Positions 13,483 to 20,357 of a stretch of DNA of 31,739 bases are shown here, piece after piece. The notes below the pieces were generated by a model. The model was not told the DNA's origin and did not search any database. It was given only the letters and a program-made list of their open reading frames with translations. The position numbers and the translations under genes were made by a program. How positions within the stretch are numbered: the first letter of the stretch is position 1; each line of letters begins with the position of its first letter. Origin of the DNA: Ruminococcus sp. UBA3665 (lineage in GTDB: Bacteria > Bacillota > Clostridia > Oscillospirales > Ruminococcaceae); NCBI GenBank assembly GCA_002373165.1, contig DFJS01000069.1, forward strand, positions 1-31,739. Reading direction: 5' to 3'.

Positions 13483-14631
13483 TCAGTTCATCATCTGTGT
13501 CATGGAAAGAAAATATTTTCCGAAGCCGTCATTGATTTTGGAATACTGTACTGTCTGGGTAGTATTTGTATCATCATAGGCGAATAATCTTCCGCCGGAC
13601 TGTGCAAAGCGATATTTTCTGTCAAAATTCTGGGAACGGATTCTGGTGCGGCCGTTGACGGCATCCAGCACAAAGCAGGTAGTATGAATAGCATTTAATT
13701 TTTCGGCATCGAAAAAGCTTTCTGTCTGGTACAGATTGCGGATATCGGCGCACCAGCGTTTGGAAAGATTCTGGACACACAGCACCTGTTCGGGCGAGCC
13801 GTCGCCGTCGATATCGGCAGCAACGGGGCGTTCCAGGCTGAACCAGTCTGAAAGATAGTCATAAAACGCATCGGCGGCCTGTTCCGGCGTGCCGGATACG
13901 GTCATATTGAAAATATCCTCCGGGGGCGTGATGGAAAGCATGGCATCGGCATTGGCCAGAAACTGTTCCACAGAAGTGGGTTCGTAATTCCAGTAACATG
14001 CGCCGTTGTAGAGCATACAGGCACTTTGCCACTGACTGCCTGTCCACTGGAAATATTCTCTGGAAATAATGCTTTCGCCGTCCTGGGAACGGGTATTTTC
14101 ATTCAGATATACATCGCCTGTAGAGGGGTCGAGCACAAAGAAGTCATTCTCTGCCCCGGCGGCGGCATAATAATAAATTCCGGCAGAATTCAGGCCTTCC
14201 ATGATGACATTGCGGCTGGATGTTTCCGAATCCGGCAGAGTAATCAGCATTTCAGACATGCCGTCCCTGTCGGGGTCGCTGACGAAATAATACTGAGTCT
14301 TATCCGCCACGGCATCGAGCATTGCGCCGAAAATGGCCTTATCAAACGCAGCAGTGTTATAGCTGACGGGTTCCTGAGGGGTTTCTTCTGTAGGGAGCAT
14401 TTCCGGAATAATTTCTTCCGGCAGTGTTTCGGCGGCTTCGGTCAGCAGAACCGTTTCAGAAGGCAAATCTGGGACGGGAGCGGCTTCTTTCTGTGTTTCG
14501 ATAGGAATCGCTGCAATTTGCAGATCGGGCAGCGTTTCTTCCTGCGAATTCTGTTCAGCTGCTGTACCGCACCCCGTCAGCAGTAAAGAAAACATAACCG
14601 AGGCTGTCAGCATAGAAATGATTGTTTTCAT
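13483..14631 (-). CDS. Lipoprotein with calcium-loop-like DGDG motifs, unknown function
   Basis: A 382-residue exported lipoprotein: the signal ends LLLTGC with Cys21. An acidic, Pro/Glu/Thr-rich spacer (about 25-95) precedes a globular part. Two Asp-rich segments, VSDPDRDGMSEML (about 116-128) and VAADIDGDGSPEQVL (about 268-282), resemble FG-GAP/VCBS or EF-type calcium loops. I do not recognise a specific family. The start at 14631 follows GGGAGGAG; the frame is open further upstream, but that part overlaps the preceding gene and would bury the signal. It ends the nfnA-nfnB-yajC-membrane protein run, 34 nt after the previous gene. Confidence 0.85.
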   Translation of the reverse strand: MKTIISMLTASVMFSLLLTGCGTAAEQNSQEETLPDLQIAAIPIETQKEAAPVPDLPSETVLLTEAAETLPEEIIPEMLPTEETPQEPVSYNTAAFDKAIFGAMLDAVADKTQYYFVSDPDRDGMSEMLITLPDSETSSRNVIMEGLNSAGIYYYAAAGAENDFFVLDPSTGDVYLNENTRSQDGESIISREYFQWTGSQWQSACMLYNGACYWNYEPTSVEQFLANADAMLSITPPEDIFNMTVSGTPEQAADAFYDYLSDWFSLERPVAADIDGDGSPEQVLCVQNLSKRWCADIRNLYQTESFFDAEKLNAIHTTCFVLDAVNGRTRIRSQNFDRKYRFAQSGGRLFAYDDTNTTQTVQYSKINDGFGKYFLSMTQMMN

Positions 14632-14665
14632 TTTGATTTTTCTCCTCCCGGAACGGGGTTGGTTT

Positions 14666-15061
14666 TCAATACGGTGGTTTTCGGAGTCTGGTATTGACTC
14701 CGGCGATGCCCCCGGCCATGCCGGAAACAAGCATCAGCAGAATTCTGACCAGCAGACGGCGCGAAAAGCTCTCATGCAGAAGCAGCATTCCGGCCAGCAG
14801 GAACACGCACAGCGCAAGACTGCACAGCAGTCCTGTACGGATGCCGTGTTTTCTTCCGTGGAATCCGGCGCACCTTGCGGCGGCGAATGCACAGATGCTC
14901 CACAGAATGTGTATCATCCAGACCAGAGCCTGTGCCGGGATTGTGCCTGACTGCATCAGCCGGGCGATGCCCAGACTGCCCGGAATCATCCAGAACAGAC
15001 CTTTCAGTACAGAACAGCTGTAACGAAATCCGGCTGATTTCCAAAGACTGACACGGCGCAC
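14666..15061 (-). CDS. TIGR04086-like four-helix membrane protein
   Basis: A 131-residue hydrophobic protein with about four membrane helices (near residues 20-36, 43-63, 77-96, 105-124) and a basic start. Small membrane proteins of the TIGR04086 type occur in Clostridia between yajC and the SCIFF genes, exactly this neighbourhood, which is the main reason for the call. The start is GTG at 15061, preceded by AAAGGGGAG. No function is known. Confidence 0.75.
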   Translation of the reverse strand: MRRVSLWKSAGFRYSCSVLKGLFWMIPGSLGIARLMQSGTIPAQALVWMIHILWSICAFAAARCAGFHGRKHGIRTGLLCSLALCVFLLAGMLLLHESFSRRLLVRILLMLVSGMAGGIAGVNTRLRKPPY

Positions 15062-15108
15062 GGCACTCTCCCCTTTCTGGTGAGAGTATATGCAAAAACG
15101 GTCAGGAA

Positions 15109-15576
15109 TTATTCATCCTTGGGCTTGCCCAGGCTGATGCCTCCCTGCTTGGCCTTGGCTTCTTTTGCCTTTTCGGCAGAGGCGGCTTCTTCGGCGGTCA
15201 TATTCTGGATAATGGCATCCCGGACAACACGGATTTTTACATGATTGCTGCCTGTTTCGATCAGGACAGTTTTAGTATTTTCATCCACACGGAGCACAAG
15301 TCCGACAATGCCGCCGCGCGTGACGATTTCGTCGCCGGGCTGGAGACTTTCCTGCATTTGTCTGGTTTCTTTTTCCTGTTTTTGCTGGGGGCGGATCATC
15401 AGCAGGTAGAGAAATAACAGCACTACCATCGGCAGAATGAATGTTGAGAGAATTGCGCCGCCTGTGCTGACTTCTCCACTGGAAGCGGCATCGGCCGCAA
15501 AAGCGGTCAGACTGCCGGAAGCGGTCACCAGCGAAACGCCGGCCAATGCAGACAGATTCTGTAAAATTTGTTTCAT
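15109..15576 (-). CDS. yajC: Preprotein translocase accessory subunit YajC
   Basis: YajC is a single-span membrane partner of the SecDF-SecYEG export machinery. The 155-residue protein is longer than typical (~100). It has an extra N-terminal segment resembling a signal peptide (SLTAFAADAASS), then the conserved helix FILPMVVLLFLYLLMIRPQ with QQKQEKETRQMQESL, and the PGDEIVTRGGIVGLVLRVD domain. The C-terminal tail is Ala/Lys/Glu-rich. RBS AGGAGGAAC precedes the ATG, 23 nt after the nfnB stop. Confidence 0.94.
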   Translation of the reverse strand: MKQILQNLSALAGVSLVTASGSLTAFAADAASSGEVSTGGAILSTFILPMVVLLFLYLLMIRPQQKQEKETRQMQESLQPGDEIVTRGGIVGLVLRVDENTKTVLIETGSNHVKIRVVRDAIIQNMTAEEAASAEKAKEAKAKQGGISLGKPKDE

Positions 15577-15599
15577 AAATCCTGTTCCTCCTGAAAATT

Positions 15600-16988
15600 T
15601 TATGATTTTTGTCTGAGATACTCGTCAATTGACTTTGCGGCGGATTTTCCTGCGCCCATGGCCAGAATGACTGTTGCCGCACCTGTCACGGCATCTCCTC
15701 CGGCATAAACGCCGGTTTTGGTTGTCATCATAGATTCGTCGACGACAAGACAGCCGCGCTTGTTGGCCTCCAGCCCCTCGGTTGTTTTCCGGATTAACGG
15801 GTTCGGAGACGTGCCGATTGCCATAATGACAGTATCAACAGGCAGTTCGTATTCAGAATCCGGAATCGGGACGGGGCTTCTTCTGCCGGAAGCATCGGGT
15901 TCGCCGAGTTCCATTTTCTGACAGACAGCAGCACGGACACGGCCGTTTTCATCGCCCAGAAGCTTGACAGGATTCTGAAGCGTGAGGAATTCCACGCCTT
16001 CTTCCTTGGCGTGATGGACTTCCTCTTTGCGGGCAGGCATTTCGGCTTCGGAACGGCGGTAGAGGATGTATACATGTTCGGCACCCATGCGGAGTGCGCT
16101 TCTGGCGGCATCCATGGCGACATTGCCGCCGCCGCATACTGCAACGGATTTTGATTTCAGCACGGGCGTATCATAGCCTTCTTTGTAGCCTTTCATGAGA
16201 TTGATTCTGGTCAGGTACTCGTTGGCCGAACATACGCCGATATAGGATTCGCCTTCAATGCCCATGAACCGGGGCAGGCCTGCGCCGGAGCCGATAAAGA
16301 CAGCTTCAAAGCCTTTCTGCATGAGTTCGTCAATTGAGAAAATTTTGCCGATTACCATATTTGTCATAATTTCCACGCCCAGAGCTTTCAAATTTTCAAT
16401 TTCTTTCTGGACGATGGCCTTCGGCAGACGGAATTCCGGAATGCCGTACATGAGTACGCCGCCGGCCACATGGAAGGCCTCGAACACAGTAACGGCATAC
16501 CCCAGCTTGGCGAGATCGCCGGCACAGGTCAGACCGGAAGGCCCTCCGCCAACTACGGCGACTTTATGGCCGTTTGGTTCAGGCTTCTGAACGGGTTCTG
16601 TGCTGTTGTGCATATGCCAGTCGGCAGCGAAGCGTTCCAGACGGCCAATGCCGACGGGTTCGCCTTTTTTGCCGCGGACGCAGTTGTTTTCACACTGGCG
16701 TTCCTGCGGACACACGCGGCCGCACACGGCCGGAAGACTGCTTGTCAAGTGAATGACCTGATATGCGCCCTCGAAATCCTGTTCTGTGATTTTTTTGATA
16801 AATTCCGGAATCCGGATATTGACCGGACAGCCCGAAACACACGGCATATTTTTGCAGTTCAGACAGCGCGTGGCTTCTTCCACAGCCATTTCCGGCGTAT
16901 AGCCGAGAGTGACTTCTTCAAAATTATGGGCGCGGACTTCGGGTTTTTGTTCAGGGATGGGTACTTTTTTCTGTGACATGTTAGGCAT
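15600..16988 (-). CDS. nfnB: NfnB-type / GltD-like FAD- and NAD(P)-binding oxidoreductase
   Basis: This 462-residue flavoprotein resembles the glutamate synthase small subunit. Paired with the gene just upstream, it fits the large subunit of NADH-dependent ferredoxin:NADP+ oxidoreductase (NfnAB), which bifurcates electrons between NAD(H), NADP(H) and ferredoxin. It has N-terminal 4Fe-4S cysteines (Cys42, 45, 50, 54 in CLNCKNMPCVSGCPVN; Cys89, 93, 99, 103), an FAD-binding VVGGGPSGL (about 145-153) and a second Rossmann motif VCGGGNVAMD. The ATG at 16988 overlaps the nfnA stop by 8 nt and follows GGAGG. A plain NADPH glutamate synthase subunit is the alternative, but no large subunit is nearby. 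Confidence 0.88.
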   Translation of the reverse strand: MPNMSQKKVPIPEQKPEVRAHNFEEVTLGYTPEMAVEEATRCLNCKNMPCVSGCPVNIRIPEFIKKITEQDFEGAYQVIHLTSSLPAVCGRVCPQERQCENNCVRGKKGEPVGIGRLERFAADWHMHNSTEPVQKPEPNGHKVAVVGGGPSGLTCAGDLAKLGYAVTVFEAFHVAGGVLMYGIPEFRLPKAIVQKEIENLKALGVEIMTNMVIGKIFSIDELMQKGFEAVFIGSGAGLPRFMGIEGESYIGVCSANEYLTRINLMKGYKEGYDTPVLKSKSVAVCGGGNVAMDAARSALRMGAEHVYILYRRSEAEMPARKEEVHHAKEEGVEFLTLQNPVKLLGDENGRVRAAVCQKMELGEPDASGRRSPVPIPDSEYELPVDTVIMAIGTSPNPLIRKTTEGLEANKRGCLVVDESMMTTKTGVYAGGDAVTGAATVILAMGAGKSAAKSIDEYLRQKS

Positions 16989-17832
16989 GGGGATTTCCTC
17001 CTTGAGTGAACATGCGGCAGGCATCTTCGCGTTCGCGGAATGTGCCGTTTCTGTGCATGAGTTCGTCAAAATCGACCTGATGGCCGTCGAAATCGGGGCC
17101 TTCTACGCAGGCATAGCGAATGGTGCCGCCGACTGTGACACGGCAGCCGCCGCACATGCCGGTGCCGTCTACCATGATGGGATTGAGTGATACAATCGTA
17201 GGGATATTATACTGCTTTGTCAGCAGACAGACAAATTTCATCATCGGAACGGGGCCTATTGCAACGACAGCATCGTAATGACAGCCGTTTTCGATGCGTT
17301 CTTTCAGAGCATCGGTCACAAAGCCCTTTTTGCCGTAACTTCCGTCGTCTGTGCAGAGAATGAGTTCATCACAGCACTGTTTGAATTCTTCTTCCAGGAT
17401 GACGATATCCCGGCTGCGGAAACCGGCAATCACATCGGTATGAATGCCGTTTTCAAAGCAGGCTTTTGCCTGCGGATAGGCAATGGCACAGCCCACGCCG
17501 CCGCCGATGATGCAGATATTTTTCACATCCGGGGGGAGTTCGGTTGCCATGCCGAGAGGGCCTGCCAGATCGGCGATGCTGTCGCCTTCTTCCAGCGCAT
17601 CGAGTTTCATAGTAGAGCGGCCGACAATCTGGAAAATCAGAGTAATTGTCCCCTTGACGGGGTCGGCATTATTGACCGTCAGCGGAACGCGTTCGCCCTG
17701 TTCATCCACACGGAAAATGACAAACTGGCCGGGCTTGACTTTTGCGGCGATGTACGGAGCCTCGAACTCCATCAGCGTGACGGAAGGATTCAGCCTTTTT
17801 TTCTTTATAATACGGAACATAATATGATTCAT
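16981..17832 (-). CDS. nfnA: NfnA-type ferredoxin-NADP+ reductase subunit (FAD, 2Fe-2S)
   Basis: A 283-residue protein of the ferredoxin reductase / dihydroorotate dehydrogenase electron-transfer family. Visible parts are the FAD-binding barrel (KPGQFVIFRVDEQGERVPLT), the NAD-binding ICIIGGGVGCAIAYPQAK, and a C-terminal iron-sulfur motif (GTGMCGGCRVTVGG, YACVEGPDFDGH). Next to the GltD-like gene it makes an NfnAB-like pair that would link NADH, NADPH and ferredoxin pools in an anaerobe. Two start ATGs are possible (17832 or 17820): GGGAGG lies only 2 nt before the first and 14 nt before the second, so the exact start is uncertain. Confidence 0.88.
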   Translation of the reverse strand: MNHIMFRIIKKKRLNPSVTLMEFEAPYIAAKVKPGQFVIFRVDEQGERVPLTVNNADPVKGTITLIFQIVGRSTMKLDALEEGDSIADLAGPLGMATELPPDVKNICIIGGGVGCAIAYPQAKACFENGIHTDVIAGFRSRDIVILEEEFKQCCDELILCTDDGSYGKKGFVTDALKERIENGCHYDAVVAIGPVPMMKFVCLLTKQYNIPTIVSLNPIMVDGTGMCGGCRVTVGGTIRYACVEGPDFDGHQVDFDELMHRNGTFREREDACRMFTQGGNPHA

Positions 17833-17874
17833 TGCCTCCCAAAAAATCTGTTTGTAAAATAGAATACTCAATAT

Positions 17875-17903
17875 ATTATAACACAAAAAATGTTCCCCGT
17901 CAA
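17875..17903 (-). promoter_or_regulatory. Promoter of the nfnAB-yajC operon
   Basis: On the minus strand TTGACG (17903-17898) and TATAAT (17880-17875) with a 17-nt spacer. Transcription starts near 17868. Confidence 0.82.
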
Positions 17904-17994
17904 TGCCATTTTCTTGTTTTTTCTGATTTTTTCAGAGATTTCGGCAGAACTGTAACAAAATAGTAAAAAATATTTACTTTTTTGACAAAAGCTA

Positions 17995-18023
17995 TTGACA
18001 AAAATAAAAATATATGCTATAAT
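17995..18023 (+). promoter_or_regulatory. Promoter of the NfeD-SPFH operon
   Basis: TTGACA (17995-18000) and TATAAT (18018-18023) with 17 nt between. Divergent from the nfn promoter about 90 nt away. Confidence 0.87.
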
Positions 18024-18035
18024 AGGCTTATCATC

Positions 18036-18064
18036 CGGGAGAGAAAAAATTTTAAGCTCTCCCG
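18036..18064 (+). promoter_or_regulatory. Leader stem-loop at the 5' end of the NfeD-SPFH mRNA
   Basis: CGGGAGAG (18036-18043) and CTCTCCCG (18057-18064) form a perfect 8-bp stem with a 13-nt A/T-rich loop, starting only a few nt after the predicted transcript start. No U-run follows. A 5'-terminal stem usually shields mRNA from decay. Confidence 0.55.
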
Positions 18065-18097
18065 TAAATGAAATTTACACAGAAAGGAACGGTTTTT

Positions 18098-18553
18098 ATG
18101 ACAGGCAATCTGATTCTGTGGGCACTGGTGCTGATTGGTTCCGTCATTGCCGAAGCCGTCACGCTCCAGCTGGTGACAATCTGGTTTGCGGCAGGAGCAC
18201 TGGCGGCAGTCATCGCGGCCGTGCTGGGACTTCCCATCGGGGTTCAGGTGATATTGTTTACAGCAGTCTCTGCCCTGCTGCTCTGCATGACAAGGCCGCT
18301 GATCCGGAAATTCCAGGTGAAAGACGTGCTTCCGACTAATGCCGATGCCGAAATTGGCAAAATTGCCGTTGTCACCGAGCCGGTCAATAATGAGAACAAC
18401 ACCGGCCGGGTGAAAATCGGCGGCGTTCACTGGAAAGCCCGTTCGTTTGACGGCAATATCTATCCGGCCGGCGAAAATGTCTGTGTGGAGAAGATTTCCG
18501 GAACAACGGCTTATGTCAGTGCCGCAGAAAACGCATTTCTCAAAGAAAAATAA
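18098..18553 (+). CDS. NfeD-like membrane protein with OB-fold tail
   Basis: A 151-residue protein with two or three N-terminal membrane helices (about 4-22, 27-48, 50-66) and a soluble beta-rich C-terminus (about 80-147, IGKIAVVTEPVNN to KISGTTAYVSAAE), as in short NfeD (NfeD1b) proteins. NfeD genes pair with SPFH/stomatin genes, as here; the pair is thought to organise membrane microdomains or maintain membrane proteins. The ATG at 18098 follows AAAGGAACGG; an in-frame ATG at 18068 would add ten residues but has no clear RBS. Confidence 0.9.
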   Translation: MTGNLILWALVLIGSVIAEAVTLQLVTIWFAAGALAAVIAAVLGLPIGVQVILFTAVSALLLCMTRPLIRKFQVKDVLPTNADAEIGKIAVVTEPVNNENNTGRVKIGGVHWKARSFDGNIYPAGENVCVEKISGTTAYVSAAENAFLKEK

Positions 18554-18590
18554 GCATTTTAAATTTTAGCTGTTTCAAGGAGGTATTGTT

Positions 18591-19556
18591 ATGGGAGGCT
18601 ATGTACTCGCAATTATTTTGATTCTCTTGATGGTGATGCTGGTCCGCTGCATCAAGATTGTACCGCAGGCCTATGTTTACGTGGTAGAACGTCTGGGAAC
18701 GTTCAAGACAGAATGGGCTACAGGCCCTCACATGCTGGTGCCCTTCTTCGACAGAGTCGCCAAGAAAGTCTCTCTGAAAGAACGCGTGGTAGACTTCAAA
18801 CCGCAGCAGGTTATTACCAAAGATAACGTCACCATGCAGATTGATACAGTCGTCTTCTTTCAGGTGACAGATGCCAAACGCTATACTTACGGCGTGGAAA
18901 ATCCCATGCTGGCAATTGAAAACTTCACGGCAACCACGCTCCGCAACATCATCGGCGAACTTGAACTCGATGCTACGCTGACTTCCCGTGATACGATCAA
19001 TACAAAAATTACATCCATTCTGGATGACGAAACCGACCGCTGGGGCATTAAAGTCATCCGGGTAGAACTGAAAAATATTCTTCCGCCGCGTGAAATTCAG
19101 GAATCTATGGAAAAACAGATGAAGGCCGAACGCGAACGCCGTGAAAAAATTCTCCAGGCCGAGGGCGAAAAGAAATCGCAGGTGCTCGTTGCCGAAGCCG
19201 AAAAGGAATCTAAAATTCTCCGCGCCGAAGCCGACAAACGCGCCGAAATCCTCAAGGCCGAAGCCGAAAAAGAAGCTATGATTCTCCGTGCCGATGCTGT
19301 CAAGGAACAGAAAATTCTTGAAGCACAGGGCGAGGCCGAAGCAATCGAACTCGTACAGCAGGCTCTGGCAGAAAGCCTCCGCAAGCTGAATGATGCCAAC
19401 CCGAATGATGCCGTCCTGAAACTGAAAGCAATGGAAGCCTTCGCAAAGGCCGCTGACGGAAAAGCTACCAAGATTATCATTCCCAGCGAAATCCAGAGCC
19501 TTGCCGGACTGGCTTCCGGAATCAAGGCTGTTTCGGAAAGTGAAGGCAAATCATGA
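18591..19556 (+). CDS. qmcA: SPFH/band 7 membrane scaffold protein (QmcA/stomatin-like)
   Basis: A 321-residue protein with one N-terminal membrane helix (5-22). An SPFH domain follows (about 24-190: QAYVYVVERLGTFK, GPHMLVPFFDRV, DNVTMQIDTVVFFQV, NILPPREIQESMEKQMKAER). Then comes an Ala/Glu/Lys coiled coil (about 175-260) made of repeats such as ILRAEADKRAEILKAEAEKE. SPFH proteins oligomerise into rings or scaffolds on the membrane and work with NfeD partners, encoded just upstream. RBS AAGGAGG. A 27-residue ORF starts inside its stop codon. Confidence 0.93.
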   Translation: MGGYVLAIILILLMVMLVRCIKIVPQAYVYVVERLGTFKTEWATGPHMLVPFFDRVAKKVSLKERVVDFKPQQVITKDNVTMQIDTVVFFQVTDAKRYTYGVENPMLAIENFTATTLRNIIGELELDATLTSRDTINTKITSILDDETDRWGIKVIRVELKNILPPREIQESMEKQMKAERERREKILQAEGEKKSQVLVAEAEKESKILRAEADKRAEILKAEAEKEAMILRADAVKEQKILEAQGEAEAIELVQQALAESLRKLNDANPNDAVLKLKAMEAFAKAADGKATKIIIPSEIQSLAGLASGIKAVSESEGKS

Positions 19557-19636
19557 GAAAATACGCTTCTTTTGACTGGCTGGATGTTATCGGCGATATT
19601 CTGGAAGTAATTCTGGATATCATACTGGATATATAA
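19553..19636 (+). CDS. 27-residue acidic amphipathic peptide coupled to the SPFH gene
   Basis: The ATG overlaps the SPFH stop in ATGA, the classic arrangement for translational re-initiation. The 27 residues open MRKYASFDWLDV and continue as an Asp/Glu-spaced run of Ile, Leu and Val (ILEVILDIILDI), with acidic residues every three to four positions. That would make one amphipathic helix able to lie on a membrane or pack on the SPFH coiled coil. Its stop lies 5 nt before a terminator stem, so it is the last item of the operon. It resembles nothing I know. It could also be a chance frame, but the coupling and helix pattern argue otherwise. Confidence 0.55.
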   Translation: MRKYASFDWLDVIGDILEVILDIILDI

Positions 19637-19641
19637 AAAAA

Positions 19642-19669
19642 TCTGCCGTATTCCTGCGGATACGGCAGA
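19642..19669 (+). terminator. Terminator after the NfeD-SPFH operon
   Basis: TCTGCCGTAT and ATACGGCAGA form a 10-bp stem with an 8-nt loop, preceded by seven A and followed by ATTATTT. It shares TCTGCCGTA / TACGGCAGA arms with the hairpin at 20320-20344. Confidence 0.7.
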
Positions 19670-19705
19670 ATTATTTCAATTGCTGCACAGGAAAGGAAAT
19701 CAATT

Positions 19706-20314
19706 ATGGCAAAAAATTTTAAAATTCTGCGTGAAAATGAATATTGCAGAATCGCTTTGATCAATGACGGAATTCATGTATTAAAAAAAGATTCTGATGA
19801 AGTTTCTTCGCTTTCCGTTGCTTTTGATGACAAACTTCATATTGCACTCGGCTGGGATCTACAGACTTATCGTGAAGTTCTTTGCATGAGCCGGGCTCCG
19901 GTCTTTTTCGGGAATCGGAGAGAAAGCAAAGACAAACAGAAATCTAATTTTAAGATAGTCCGGATATCAGCGTGGCCATCGGCAAGGTTTATAGATGTGG
20001 GTTTTATGCAGTGTACGAACGGTATCATTTCGGGACTTGTGGCAGACGAAGATCTGCTTGAAGATCAGCAGTATCTGAAATGCTGCAAACTGCCTTCACT
20101 GCTGACAAGCATTCCCGATACAGGAAACGTGCTGGAAACTGCTTTCCGGAAAGTACAGGAAATGTTTCCCGGAGCAGAAATCCGTTCTCATACACAGACG
20201 GAATATACGATGGAAATCTTTTTTACAGTGGAGCGTATGCCTGTAAAACTAGGTTTTACAAGGTTTGAGGAACAGCAGAAATATGTAATTTCAGGCTTTC
20301 AGTTGGATAACTAA
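19706..20314 (+). CDS. Uncharacterised 202-residue cytoplasmic protein
   Basis: No family recognised. The protein has no signal peptide or membrane segment and a mixed alpha/beta look: an N-terminal strand-rich part (FKILRENEYCRIALINDGIHVLK begins it), several cysteines (14, 60, 102, 126, 127) and a C-terminal beta-rich segment that includes EIFFTVERMPVKLGFTRF. RBS AAAGGAAA precedes the ATG. It lies between two sequence-related terminators and has no visible promoter of its own, so it may live on read-through from the SPFH operon or use a promoter I cannot see. Confidence 0.75.
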   Translation: MAKNFKILRENEYCRIALINDGIHVLKKDSDEVSSLSVAFDDKLHIALGWDLQTYREVLCMSRAPVFFGNRRESKDKQKSNFKIVRISAWPSARFIDVGFMQCTNGIISGLVADEDLLEDQQYLKCCKLPSLLTSIPDTGNVLETAFRKVQEMFPGAEIRSHTQTEYTMEIFFTVERMPVKLGFTRFEEQQKYVISGFQLDN

Positions 20315-20319
20315 AAAAA

Positions 20320-20344
20320 TCTGCCGTACTTTTAGTACGGCAGA
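20320..20344. terminator. Bidirectional terminator between the 202-residue ORF and xylanase
   Basis: TCTGCCGTAC and GTACGGCAGA form a perfect stem around a short TTTTA loop. Read on the minus strand it is followed by TTTTTTTAG, a strong U-tract for the xylanase mRNA. Confidence 0.85.
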
Positions 20345-20357
20345 TCTGTGTTTTTTC

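Noticed and set aside
19140..19350. Repetitive GCCGAAGCCGAAAA-like DNA in the SPFH gene as a possible repeat element.
   Set aside because: It encodes an Ala/Glu/Lys coiled coil normal for SPFH proteins.
19642..20344. The paired similar hairpins as ends of a transposon.
   Set aside because: No transposase, no target-site duplication, and both work as terminators; kept only as a cassette hypothesis.
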